Shown here: positions 18,319 to 26,472 of the stretch, in pieces
Numbering within the stretch: the stretch's first letter is position 1
How the letters are laid out: each line of letters begins with the position of its first letter
NCBI RefSeq assembly: GCF_005886875.1
Contig: NZ_PNBY01000026.1
Span: forward strand, 1-53,217
Source: Pseudoalteromonas aurantia
GTDB lineage: Bacteria; Pseudomonadota; Gammaproteobacteria; Enterobacterales; Alteromonadaceae
Direction: 5' to 3'
Length of the DNA: 53,217 nucleotides
Made by a program: the position numbers and the translations under genes
Notes under the pieces: generated by a model
The model's database searches: none
What the model was told of the DNA's origin: nothing
Seen by the model: only the letters and a program-made list of their open reading frames with translations

Positions 18319-18828
18319 GTGAAAGTACTAGGTATTGTATTAAGTTTGGTTTCAACATCATTATGGTCTGCACAGACTTGTGTTTCTAGCGTGGTGAGTA
18401 CAACGCCGACTGCACGTTTTTCGGTGAACGCAGACGACACGGTGACGGATACTGCGACAGACTTAATGTGGCAACGCTGTAGTTACGGTCAAACCTTTAG
18501 CTCTGGAAGCCAAAGCTGCACGGGAACTGCACAGCAGCTTAATTGGCAACAGGCGCTAACGGTAGCAGAAAATGATGAATTCGCTGATTTTAAAGATTGG
18601 CATGTACCGAGTGTAAAAGAGCTTGCAAGCATTGTAGAGCACCAATGTGTGGAGCCAGCAGCTAATACCAGTGTATTTACGGAGACACTTGACGAAAATT
18701 ATTGGAGTAGTACCACTGCGATTAAGCAAATCGATCATGCGTGGGCCTATCAGTTCGCTGATGGGAAAAACAACATTAAAGCCAAAACCTCAGACATTTT
18801 TTTACGGTTAGTCAGGTATAGCAAATAA
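18319..18828 (+). CDS. Secreted single-domain DUF1566 (Lcl-like) protein
   Basis: A 169-residue protein starting at GTG, chosen because AGGAG lies 6 bp upstream. It has a signal peptide (residues about 1-17, ending TSLWSA) and then one DUF1566/Lcl domain with VTDTATDLMWQRCSYG, DWHVPSVKELASIVE and NYWSSTTA. Several cysteines (after the signal, in QRCSYG, SQSCTG and EHQCVE) could form disulfides in the periplasm or outside the cell. It appears to be a stand-alone copy of the C-terminal domain of the lipoprotein just upstream. The pair may cooperate or may come from a domain duplication. Function is unknown. Confidence 0.82.
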   Translation: MKVLGIVLSLVSTSLWSAQTCVSSVVSTTPTARFSVNADDTVTDTATDLMWQRCSYGQTFSSGSQSCTGTAQQLNWQQALTVAENDEFADFKDWHVPSVKELASIVEHQCVEPAANTSVFTETLDENYWSSTTAIKQIDHAWAYQFADGKNNIKAKTSDIFLRLVRYSK

Positions 18829-18885
18829 CTTTGGCAATGCATAAAAATTTGCTACCCTTGGCTGAAGTATTTTAAGGGGTAGCCT

Positions 18886-19659
18886 ATGTCATTTGTTACG
18901 CGTTGTGGAGTGTCGTTGTTGCTTGCTACATTGCCTTTGGTTAGTGTGGCGCAAAGCAAATGTGATGTTGAGCTAGGCCACGGTCTAATTATTACCGATT
19001 CAGTGATACGGATTGTTGATAACGGGCAAACCCGAGTGCAAATTAATAATGACAATCAGCTACTGATCCAAGGGTACTGGATAGACTTATCAGAACGAGA
19101 AACTCAAGTCTTACGTGAGTACTCAAAAGGTATCAGAGATACAGTTCCTGAATTGGTTAGCCTCGCAACAGATGGGGTGAATTTAGGGCTCAGTGCAATT
19201 GAGCAAGTTGTTGAAGGGATGTCTGATAAAAAACCTGAAGTTTTACAAACTCAATTAAAATATGTTGAACGCGCACTGATGGATAAGTTTAAACGGGGTG
19301 ATGACTTCTTTTTCATTGCTCCGCAGTCTTTGTCTAAAATTGATGATTTTTTTACAAAAGAAATAAGTCAAAAAATTCACTCCGCCGTTCATGGCTCTTT
19401 AGGGGCCATTTTAATGTCTTTGGGTGATGCCTTTAAATCTAGGGAAGGTAATATTGAAGATCGTATTACTGACATGGGACAGCGCATGGACATCATTACT
19501 AAAGAAATAGATAAATCTCTACAGAAAAAAGCGCAACAACTAGAAAGTAAGGCTGATGAATATTGTGAGTGTTTAAATACACTCGATGAGACTGAAGCAC
19601 GCCTTCAGGCCATAGTACCGCGTTTAGCCGCATATGACCTAGTACAAATTCGCTCTTAG
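18886..19659 (+). CDS. YggN/DUF2884-like periplasmic protein
   Basis: A 257-residue protein with a signal peptide (about residues 1-22, ending PLVSVAQS). The mature region starts with a CDVELGHGLIITDSVIRI segment and has a long helical remainder ending in a coiled-coil-prone stretch and a CEC motif (about residue 226). This fits the YggN (DUF2884) family, whose function is unknown. AAGGGG lies before the ATG. Its stop is one base from the stop of the convergent amidohydrolase gene, so any terminator for either must lie within the other's coding sequence. Confidence 0.82.
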   Translation: MSFVTRCGVSLLLATLPLVSVAQSKCDVELGHGLIITDSVIRIVDNGQTRVQINNDNQLLIQGYWIDLSERETQVLREYSKGIRDTVPELVSLATDGVNLGLSAIEQVVEGMSDKKPEVLQTQLKYVERALMDKFKRGDDFFFIAPQSLSKIDDFFTKEISQKIHSAVHGSLGAILMSLGDAFKSREGNIEDRITDMGQRMDIITKEIDKSLQKKAQQLESKADEYCECLNTLDETEARLQAIVPRLAAYDLVQIRS

Positions 19660-19660
19660 T

Positions 19661-20497
19661 TTATTTTAGTCGATATAATCGCTTTGCATTATGGTGACTG
19701 AGCTTTTGCCATAGTAATTCATTTTCTACGAGCCCATGATAGCCAAGCCATACGGTTTCATAATTTTGACGCATCAAACAAACCGGATAGTTTGACGCAA
19801 ACATTATCCTGTCCTCGCCAAAATATGACAATAACAATGTTAAACATGCTTGTGGCTCTAAAGGGCTTATTATATGTTCTATGCCTGAAAACTTAATCGC
19901 AATGTTGGGGCACTTCGAGAGCGTGTTTAAGCCTTTTTTATAAGGCTTATCACTTTCAATTAATCCGGCATGGTTAAGTATGATTTGCAAATTAGGTAAT
20001 TGGATACAGTACTGTGCAACTTGGTTAGCAATATTATGTTGGTGTAATTCAAACTGTGCTTCAAAATGTAGCTGATATTGGCTCAGTGTTGCGAGGTTTT
20101 GCTGAACATGTTGATGGAGTAATCGATCAGCATCGTTACCCTCAGTAATATCACGGATCCCACGTAAATATTTACTTTGCGCTAATGTCTTAAGCTGCTG
20201 AGAAAATAAGCATGGTTTGAGTGTAATATCGAGATAGGCGATAGCACCATATTGCAGTGGAGGCACGGTTTGCTCAAGCCATTCAAGCTCTTGATAAGGT
20301 TGGTTATTATTGAATCCGGCTTCAATATGAACAATTGCTTTAACTAAAAAAGTTGGATTATTAAGCTGTGCTTTGTGATGGTTTACTTTTATCAAGAATA
20401 GGTTTGGCCAAGGAGGCGGGTTAGTGCCGGTTAGCCAATGATATTGACCCTTTTCTAGATCGAAAAAGTGAATGTGCGGGTCAATTATTGGGATCAT
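19661..20497 (-). CDS. Amidohydrolase-2 family metal-dependent hydrolase
   Basis: A 278-residue TIM-barrel hydrolase of the amidohydrolase-2 family (fuconolactonase / 2-pyrone-4,6-dicarboxylate lactonase type). Seen in order are the N-terminal metal motif DPHIHFFD (residues 6-13), the HIEAGF segment, YLRGIRD, the ILNHAGL histidine (about residue 179) and FASNYPV near the C-terminus, the usual place of the last catalytic Asp (Asn here precedes Tyr-Pro; most homologues have SDWP/SNYP variants). It overlaps the SDR gene by 4 bp. The pair suggests oxidation of a sugar to a lactone, then its hydrolysis. The exact substrate is inferred only broadly. Confidence 0.82.
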   Translation of the reverse strand: MIPIIDPHIHFFDLEKGQYHWLTGTNPPPWPNLFLIKVNHHKAQLNNPTFLVKAIVHIEAGFNNNQPYQELEWLEQTVPPLQYGAIAYLDITLKPCLFSQQLKTLAQSKYLRGIRDITEGNDADRLLHQHVQQNLATLSQYQLHFEAQFELHQHNIANQVAQYCIQLPNLQIILNHAGLIESDKPYKKGLNTLSKCPNIAIKFSGIEHIISPLEPQACLTLLLSYFGEDRIMFASNYPVCLMRQNYETVWLGYHGLVENELLWQKLSHHNAKRLYRLK

Positions 20498-21222
20498 TGT
20501 GCAGTATACCCACCATCAATTGACTGCAAGCTACCTGTTATAAAGCTCGCATCTTCACTGGCTAAAAAAGCCACTAATGCTGCAACTTCTTCGGCTTTAC
20601 CTAATCGGCCTAGTGGTTGCAAAGCCGCTTCTTCAGCCACTATATCCGCTTTATTTACTCCACTCTTTTCACAGTATTGGTCGATTGCTGTATGAAAGAG
20701 GGGCGTTTCGATTGTTCCAGGGCATACTGCATTTGCTCGGATGTTATCTGCTGCGTAGTCGAGCGCGGTGGTTTTTGCCATTGATGCCAGTGCAGACTTT
20801 GTTAAGTTATAGGCAAATGAATTTGGTTTTGCTATCAATGCTTGATCAGATGAAATAAAGATGATCGCCCCGTATTGTTGTGCTTTCATACACGGTAATA
20901 CCGCCTTAGTGGCCGCATACGCACCTTTTACATTAAGTGCGAAGAGCTGATCTAACGTTTCTTCATCTGTTGCTTCAATGGTTGCACTGAGGTGTTTTCC
21001 TGCATTTGATACCAGTACATCAACACGCCCAGTACGCTGGGTAATAGCGTCAATAGCGTGTGTAACGTCAGCTACGTTACTTACATCACATTCTACAAAA
21101 TGGCCTGTTTCGCTCTGTTTTATATCTAAATTAAATACTTGATAATCTTGTGATAGCAGCTTTTCGACAATGGCCAAGCCAATGCCAAAGCTGCCACCTG
21201 TTACAATGGCAACTTTTGTCAT
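20494..21222 (-). CDS. Short-chain dehydrogenase/reductase
   Basis: A 242-residue NAD(P)-dependent SDR. The cofactor motif TGGSFGIG is near residue 8, SNAG at about residue 83, the catalytic serine in IIFISSDQ (about 131) and YNLTKSALA gives the Tyr-x-x-x-Lys pair (about 146-150). The C-terminal ITGSLQSIDGGYTAQ is typical of the classical family. I start it at MTKVAIVTGG because AAAAGG lies just upstream; the longer open frame reads back into slyD. Its end overlaps the amidohydrolase start (ATGA). The pairing resembles sugar dehydrogenase-lactonase routes such as fucose oxidation, but no sugar transporter or dehydratase is adjacent. Confidence 0.9.
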   Translation of the reverse strand: MTKVAIVTGGSFGIGLAIVEKLLSQDYQVFNLDIKQSETGHFVECDVSNVADVTHAIDAITQRTGRVDVLVSNAGKHLSATIEATDEETLDQLFALNVKGAYAATKAVLPCMKAQQYGAIIFISSDQALIAKPNSFAYNLTKSALASMAKTTALDYAADNIRANAVCPGTIETPLFHTAIDQYCEKSGVNKADIVAEEAALQPLGRLGKAEEVAALVAFLASEDASFITGSLQSIDGGYTAQ

Positions 21223-21235
21223 AACCTTTTCTCTC

Positions 21236-21724
21236 TTAGTGGCCACAACCGCCAGCGCCATGCACATGGCCATGGCTAAGTTCTTCAGTTGTTGCTTCGC
21301 GCACAGAAACCACTTCTACGTCAAAAGTTAGCGTTTTACCGGCAAATGGGTGGTTAAGATCGCAATCTACATTAAAACGGCCGACTTTGACCACGGTAAC
21401 TTGATGTCTGCCTTGATTCGACTCAACAATGGCAGACATTCCTTTTTTCCATACCTTGTTATCGCCTAAGCCTTGTAAATGCTTAATAGGGATACGTTGT
21501 ATGAGACCTTCTTTAAATTCACCGTATGAGTCTTCAGGGGCAAGCGTTACACTGAATTTGTCACCAGCGACTTTGTTGTCTAATGCTTTTTCTAGGCCTG
21601 GCAACATACTATCATTTCCATGGATATAGCTTAGAGGCTCGTCTGTCTTACTGGTTTCAATTTGTTGATCGCCTTCACTCAAGGTGTAGTGAAACTCAAC
21701 AGCGGTGTCTTTAATGATTTGCAT
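21236..21724 (-). CDS. slyD: FKBP-type peptidyl-prolyl isomerase, SlyD-like
   Basis: A 162-residue prolyl isomerase/chaperone. The FKBP half (residues 1-65 and 130-150) brackets the inserted-in-flap chaperone domain (about 66-125). Signature segments are YIHGNDSMLPGLEKAL, PEDSYGE and NHPFAGKTLTFDVEV. The C-terminal metal-binding tail is short (GHVHGAGGCGH) compared with the long Cys/His tail of E. coli SlyD, but it keeps three His and one Cys for nickel or other metals. It lies 14 bp upstream of the SDR gene on the same strand. Confidence 0.93.
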   Translation of the reverse strand: MQIIKDTAVEFHYTLSEGDQQIETSKTDEPLSYIHGNDSMLPGLEKALDNKVAGDKFSVTLAPEDSYGEFKEGLIQRIPIKHLQGLGDNKVWKKGMSAIVESNQGRHQVTVVKVGRFNVDCDLNHPFAGKTLTFDVEVVSVREATTEELSHGHVHGAGGCGH

Positions 21725-21779
21725 AACAGTCTCTTTAATTTAATTACGGGGCCATTTTACGTTAGCAAGTAAGAGTAAG

Positions 21780-23258
21780 CTAGGGCTTCGGGCCGTTTTC
21801 TGGCTTTACTAACTGCTCTAATTCTGACAAGTACTGTTTGGCTTTTTGTGGCTTTGTAGCCTGTTGTGGTTTGGGCAAGTGTAAAACCAGTGTTTTACCT
21901 GGTTTCAGTATGCTGTGAGTCTTCAAGCTGTTCCACGTGAGTAAATCTTTAAGTGCCACATCATACCGTTGACTGATATCCCATAATGAATCCCCCGCTT
22001 TGATAGTATGATAGTGTTCAATTGTGGCAGGCTTAGGTCGTTTCTTTTCTACCAAGTATGGACTTATTTCATAGCTAACTAACAGGCTATCAGTTTTTTG
22101 TGCTTTGTTTAGAATTAACACCTCCCCGATACCGAGCAAAGACGAAGACTTATTATTGAGTAGTTTAATGGTGTTTATTTTGGTATTAAAACGTTTGGCG
22201 ATACCGTACAAAGTATCACCTTTTTTTACCGTGTAAGTCTGGCTAAAATGACGTTTAAAAAAGCGGCTTTGTAGTAGTTGTTTTTCGGTCATCGGTAATA
22301 AGACTTTATGGGGTCCTTGTGGTGAGCTTTGATGGCGCAGATAACCAGGGTTGAGTTGATGGATCTGTTGTTTTGGGATATTCACTAAACTAGATAACAG
22401 ACCAAAATCAAACTGTTGTCCAACATCTAATTGGGTCGTGTAGGCGTAATTGACCACATCGGGCAATGTAAACTTAGGGTGGTTTTTTTGTAGTAAATAA
22501 CTCAAAGCTAAGAGCTTTGGTACGTATTCAGAGGTTTCTTTTGGCAGTGTTAAATGCCAAAAATGCGTACTGATCCCTAACTTCTTATTTCGCTCGATGG
22601 CATTTTTTACACGACCCTCGCCACTGTTATAGGCTGCAATGGCATGGAGCCAATTGCCGTTAAACCGTTTATGTAAATAACTTAAATAGTTTAGCGCAGC
22701 ATCTGTTGCTGCTAACACATCTTTGCGTCCATCGTACCAAGGATCGGACTTTATACCAAAATGGTAGGCGGTTGCATCGACTAATTGCCATACTCCTACA
22801 GCTTGTTGGGCTGAGATCACCGTGGGCCTAAAGTCACTCTCAACAAATGGCAGTAATGCTAGTTCCATAGGCATATTACGTTGTGAAATACGTTGTATTA
22901 TATGAAATAAATAGGGCGCAGCACGCTTATTTACTTGCACTAAATAAGTTGGTTGAGCTAAGTACCAGTCAATGCGTTTATGTAGCCGGGGAGTTGGTAT
23001 AACATCAAATGCTAAGTTATCAGCAATGACTTGCCATAAGTTCGTTTCTGGAGGGGCGGGAATTGCGACATTGGGTGTTTCTATATTGGGCTGAAGCACT
23101 ACAGCAGGCTGCTTATCTGATAACTGCGTTTTATTCTCAGTGGCTAAAGCACTGAGTACTGCATCAGTGTCGTTGCTTGTTGGGGGGGGGAGTTTACACC
23201 CGACTAAGATGAATGCACTTATACAGCATAAGCACACTGTTGATCTTATGTTATTCAT
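21780..23258 (-). CDS. mltD: Membrane-bound lytic murein transglycosylase D
   Basis: MltD cleaves glycan strands of peptidoglycan, leaving 1,6-anhydromuramic ends. With the start at MNNIRSTV the protein has 492 residues and a lipoprotein signal with lipobox ILVGC (Cys at about residue 21). The catalytic SLT domain (about 110-240) has the essential Glu in LLPFVESDFRP, followed by GVWQLVDATA and AYNSGEGRV. Two LysM peptidoglycan-binding domains follow (about 337-380 and 408-451, each with TxxKxGDTLYGIA-type openings). An upstream in-frame ATG would delay the lipobox and is not used. The start overlaps the preceding MBL-fold gene by 8 bp. Confidence 0.93.
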   Translation of the reverse strand: MNNIRSTVCLCCISAFILVGCKLPPPTSNDTDAVLSALATENKTQLSDKQPAVVLQPNIETPNVAIPAPPETNLWQVIADNLAFDVIPTPRLHKRIDWYLAQPTYLVQVNKRAAPYLFHIIQRISQRNMPMELALLPFVESDFRPTVISAQQAVGVWQLVDATAYHFGIKSDPWYDGRKDVLAATDAALNYLSYLHKRFNGNWLHAIAAYNSGEGRVKNAIERNKKLGISTHFWHLTLPKETSEYVPKLLALSYLLQKNHPKFTLPDVVNYAYTTQLDVGQQFDFGLLSSLVNIPKQQIHQLNPGYLRHQSSPQGPHKVLLPMTEKQLLQSRFFKRHFSQTYTVKKGDTLYGIAKRFNTKINTIKLLNNKSSSLLGIGEVLILNKAQKTDSLLVSYEISPYLVEKKRPKPATIEHYHTIKAGDSLWDISQRYDVALKDLLTWNSLKTHSILKPGKTLVLHLPKPQQATKPQKAKQYLSELEQLVKPENGPKP

Positions 23259-24273
23259 GCAGAGCAAGCGTGTTACGGTGTGCATGTTTATAGGTTGAAA
23301 TAGTACTCGTTGGCATTGATTGGGTATGTTTTAAGGCAAGATTAAAGAGCAGCTGTAACTTTTGCTGTTCAGCAACATCGTTTTTATACATTGTTCGTAA
23401 TGCTGCCGGTACAGAGGGCTCTTGATCTAGACCGAATGTCATAATTGCATGCAAGAAAGCAACAGGCTTGGTGAGTTCATCTCTTTGATATGGTTTACCA
23501 TGGCTGGGTAATAGCCAGACGACTTCGTTACGCTGTTTTAATGATACTAGTGTATTGTGCCACTGGGAGATGGAGTTATGAGTCACGTATGGAATAGGAT
23601 CTAAATTGGCTCCGCCAAATAGTCCGCCATTTTTTTGATTGAATATGAATAAATCCCCGGCGCTGGCAGCAACTGCGGGTGTAATTTCAAGCGTATTTTG
23701 ACCTAACTGTACTAACGTGACTTTACCCTGTGGTAGGGGGATATTTAAAGATTGCCAATAGGTAATTCGTTGCTTGGCGGTATGTAACCTTTTTTGCCAG
23801 TGTGCTGTTTCTTGCTCATTCAAGGCTTTTTTTCGTTGAGCGCTCACGGAATAGCTGCGTGAGTAGTGGTCGATTTTTTGCCTATAAGCATTTTGATATA
23901 ATTGAATATTCTCTTTTACATAGTCAGGCGCGATCCATTTAGCTGCAGGAAAAGCATGTTGCAAAAGCGCAATACCTAATATTTCGTCGTGTGAACTGCC
24001 GGTGCTTATGAGGTAACACACAGGGACCGATAGGCGTTTTTTAATTTGATTGATTGTTTGCTCTAATACAGTGAAATCACCATGGGCATTAATGATTGCA
24101 GCACAGTCAGTTCCTGTTATTACTGCTTGATTTGCTTGAAGCTGGGCTATATTTTTAGGCGGTGCGATAATAAATGTATGCGTATCGACTTGATACCATT
24201 GTTGTGCAAAACAAGAGAGAGACAGAAAGGTTAAAATTAGTAAAGTTAAAAAACGCATCATCTGAAAAATCAT
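23251..24273 (-). CDS. Metallo-beta-lactamase-fold protein with degenerate metal site
   Basis: A 340-residue exported protein (signal peptide about residues 6-23, ending LSLSCFAQ). The fold is recognisable from VDTHTFIIAPP, the LISTG segment and LLPSHGKP. The hallmark H-x-H-x-D-H motif is replaced: residues 90-100 read STGSSHDEILG, so by alignment three of the His ligands become Gly, Ser and Glu and only the Asp stays. The later GGxFxGD-type segment reads LFGGANLD. It therefore probably cannot bind two zincs and may be a pseudoenzyme or have a changed role. It overlaps mltD by 8 bp, which hints at a cell-wall function. No clear ribosome-binding site decides between the clustered N-terminal ATGs. 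Confidence 0.75.
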   Translation of the reverse strand: MIFQMMRFLTLLILTFLSLSCFAQQWYQVDTHTFIIAPPKNIAQLQANQAVITGTDCAAIINAHGDFTVLEQTINQIKKRLSVPVCYLISTGSSHDEILGIALLQHAFPAAKWIAPDYVKENIQLYQNAYRQKIDHYSRSYSVSAQRKKALNEQETAHWQKRLHTAKQRITYWQSLNIPLPQGKVTLVQLGQNTLEITPAVAASAGDLFIFNQKNGGLFGGANLDPIPYVTHNSISQWHNTLVSLKQRNEVVWLLPSHGKPYQRDELTKPVAFLHAIMTFGLDQEPSVPAALRTMYKNDVAEQQKLQLLFNLALKHTQSMPTSTISTYKHAHRNTLALHE

Positions 24274-24323
24274 GAAATATTCATGGTGATAATTTAACCG
24301 AAAACACGTTTTTTATAAAGGGC

Positions 24324-24611
24324 TCAATCCACTTCCAAGTAAAGAGAAAGCTTTTCTATCAGGGTTTGTTGTGCTTGTTGTTGTGAACTTTGCTGATGTT
24401 CTAATGCCTGTAGATCATGACATAAGTGCAAGGCTGCTAGTAGCAGTGCATTTTGTTCATTACGCACGGTAGAGCGTTGCTTCATTGTATCAACACGTTC
24501 ATTGAGCAAGTTCGCAGCATCAAGGAGCAAATTTTCTTGCCCCTTGGTGCAGGCAAATTGATGAGTTTTACCGAGTAAAGTTACTTCAACTTGATTGGTT
24601 TTCTCAGGCAT
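24324..24611 (-). CDS. zapA: Cell division protein ZapA
   Basis: ZapA binds and bundles FtsZ filaments at the division ring. The 95-residue protein has the N-terminal globular part (VEVTLLGKTHQFAC and LLDAANLLNERV) and a C-terminal helical/coiled-coil tail used for dimerisation, matching the family in length. The start overlaps the stop of the preceding coiled-coil gene by one base (TAATG), so translation is coupled. In many gammaproteobacteria a 6S RNA gene follows zapA. Here the next gene starts after only 50 bp, so there is no room for one. Confidence 0.92.
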   Translation of the reverse strand: MPEKTNQVEVTLLGKTHQFACTKGQENLLLDAANLLNERVDTMKQRSTVRNEQNALLLAALHLCHDLQALEHQQSSQQQAQQTLIEKLSLYLEVD

Positions 24612-24841
24612 TAGCTCGCCTGAGTTGCGCTTTGTAATTTATCAAGTAAGTTAGTTAAAGTGCTACTTGTCTCTTTTTGCTTCTCTTCACTTTCAAGCAC
24701 TTCAAGTTGTAAAGTTTCATTTTCATCAATTAGCTTACTGTTTTGCTCTTTAAGACCAGAAACTTCATTATTTAGTCGTTCATTTTGAGCAATTAATTGA
24801 TCAATCAGTTGTTCGAGTTGGGGGAGTGTCTCGTTATTCAT
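24611..24841 (-). CDS. Small coiled-coil protein, TIGR02449-type, upstream of zapA
   Basis: A 76-residue protein that is almost wholly a Leu/Glu/Asn-rich coiled coil (LEQLIDQLIAQNERLNNEV, then further heptads). I start it at MNNETLPQ; a longer frame adds 15 residues with no clear support. Proteins of this type (TIGR02449 family) regularly precede zapA in gammaproteobacteria. Their role is unknown, but size and structure recall ZapB-like division factors. It shares TAATG with zapA. Confidence 0.8.
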   Translation of the reverse strand: MNNETLPQLEQLIDQLIAQNERLNNEVSGLKEQNSKLIDENETLQLEVLESEEKQKETSSTLTNLLDKLQSATQAS

Positions 24842-25020
24842 AAATGCGCTCTTATCACTGTATTTTGTCATGCAAATGTAAAACAAAGTGACTTAGGATG
24901 CTAGTAAATACGTGGCTTTATACTGATTTTTCTCGCGCTTTGCGCGATAATAGAGGTTAAACCCTATTTTATTCACACGCGGTTCAGCAAAATTGCTCAA
25001 TTGCCCAGCAAGGTTACCAT

Positions 25021-25857
25021 ATGCTCAGTTATAGACATTCATTCCATGCAGGAAACCCTGCGGATATTATTAAACACCTCGTGCTTGCAAATGTACTTGA
25101 ATACATGACGCGTAAAGATAAGCCTTTAGATTATGTTGATACGCATTCCGGGGCTGGTTTTTTTGAATTGAGCAGCAGTGACGCGCAAAAAACACAAGAA
25201 TATTTAGACGGTATAGCGAAGCTTTGGCATTACAGAGGTCACAATGATGCGATTAAAGCGTTTGTTGATTTAGTTAAATCATTTAATGACGATACATTGG
25301 CGTTTTATCCAGGTTCTCCAAAAGTAGCAGAGCAGTTTCTAAGACGCCAAGATAAAGGGTGGTTTTTTGAATTACATCCAAAAGATTCGGTATTACTAAC
25401 AGATAATTTAGCACACAAAAAGTCACTTAGAGTGCGCAGTGAAGATGGTTTTAAAGGGCTGTTAGGGTTAGTTCCCCCATTATCAAGACGTGCTTGTGTG
25501 TTAATGGATCCGCCATATGAAATCAAAACAGATTATCAGCAAGCAGCAAAAATGATCATTAAAGCGTATAAAAAGTTTAATTCGGGTACTTATATGATTT
25601 GGTATCCGGTTGTCGATAGGGCGCGTATTGATTTACTTGAGCAAACTTTAATTGAATCTGGTGTGAGTAATGTTCAACTGTTTGAGTTAGCGACCAGTGC
25701 AGATACGCAAGAGCATGGTATGACAGCATCGGGCATGATTGTTATTAATGCACCATGGACATTGAAAGCCACCATGGATTCGGTGTTACCTGAGTTAGTT
25801 GAAATATTGAGTGACGAGGCTGGGTTTTATCGCAGCGAGCAATTGGTTGCAGAGTAA
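25021..25857 (+). CDS. rlmJ: 23S rRNA (adenine-2030-N6)-methyltransferase
   Basis: RlmJ methylates A2030 of 23S rRNA using S-adenosylmethionine. The 278-residue protein begins MLSYRHSFHAGNPADIIKH, the family hallmark, and has the SAM-binding YVDTHSGAGFFEL segment (about residues 39-51) and the catalytic DPPY motif at about residues 163-166. Length and motifs are complete. AAGG lies before the ATG. It is divergent from the zapA pair and stands alone, with a terminator after it. Confidence 0.95.
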   Translation: MLSYRHSFHAGNPADIIKHLVLANVLEYMTRKDKPLDYVDTHSGAGFFELSSSDAQKTQEYLDGIAKLWHYRGHNDAIKAFVDLVKSFNDDTLAFYPGSPKVAEQFLRRQDKGWFFELHPKDSVLLTDNLAHKKSLRVRSEDGFKGLLGLVPPLSRRACVLMDPPYEIKTDYQQAAKMIIKAYKKFNSGTYMIWYPVVDRARIDLLEQTLIESGVSNVQLFELATSADTQEHGMTASGMIVINAPWTLKATMDSVLPELVEILSDEAGFYRSEQLVAE

Positions 25858-25870
25858 ATAAAACTAACTC

Positions 25871-25901
25871 CTATTAGCCCCGTAAAATACGGGGCCAATA
25901 G
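25871..25901. terminator. Bidirectional terminator between rlmJ and the PhnA-like gene
   Basis: GCCCCGTA-AAA-TACGGGGC is an 8-bp stem, extended by CTATT/AATAG arms with one mismatch. A T-run (CTATTTTTTG) follows on the plus side. Confidence 0.85.
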
Positions 25902-25905
25902 CTCT

Positions 25906-26472
25906 CTATTTTTTGACAAATTTAGTCAAAATAACAATGCGTTGCCCGTCAACACGCCCTTCAATGTGTTCAGGGTTTGAGGTGAGGCCAATATTTCGAA
26001 CGGCTGTGCCTCGCTTTGCAACAAGGCTACTGCCTTTGACGTCTAAATCTTTGATAAGCACTACTGTATCACCGGCGCTGAGTCTTACGCCATTGCTATC
26101 TACATGAACTATATCGTCCTCTTCAGCAAGTGCTTGCTCTGCCCACGTACGGGTATCATCTTCTAAATACAGCATATCAAGCGCGTCTTGTGCCCACCCA
26201 TGATCTGCCGCTAATCGGCTCAATAATCTAAAAGCAACCACTTGTACAGCAGGTGTTTGGCTCCACATACTGTCATTTAAGCAGTGCCAATGATTTGCTA
26301 GCAGGGTTTCTTCGCCTTCAATTTGGCTTTTGCAGATTGCACATAAATAGACACATTTATCTGAGTGAGCTTCATTGACCGGCGGTACTTCGAATACACT
26401 GAGATCTAGGTGACTGCTACAGAGTTCACATTGTCCATTACTGCGCTCAGCTAAAGTGGCGGCAATACTCAT
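25906..26472 (-). CDS. PhnA/YjdM-like zinc-ribbon protein
   Basis: A 188-residue protein with an N-terminal Cys cluster (NGQCELCSS and CVYLCAICKS, four Cys in CxxC pairs, a zinc ribbon) and a C-terminal PhnA domain (about residues 120-188) with DSNGVRLSAGDTVVLIKDLDVKGS split over the conserved start. The name PhnA is historical; despite linkage to phosphonate loci in E. coli, YjdM-type proteins are not known to be phosphonoacetate hydrolases. No phosphonate genes are nearby. Monocistronic. Confidence 0.9.
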   Translation of the reverse strand: MSIAATLAERSNGQCELCSSHLDLSVFEVPPVNEAHSDKCVYLCAICKSQIEGEETLLANHWHCLNDSMWSQTPAVQVVAFRLLSRLAADHGWAQDALDMLYLEDDTRTWAEQALAEEDDIVHVDSNGVRLSAGDTVVLIKDLDVKGSSLVAKRGTAVRNIGLTSNPEHIEGRVDGQRIVILTKFVKK

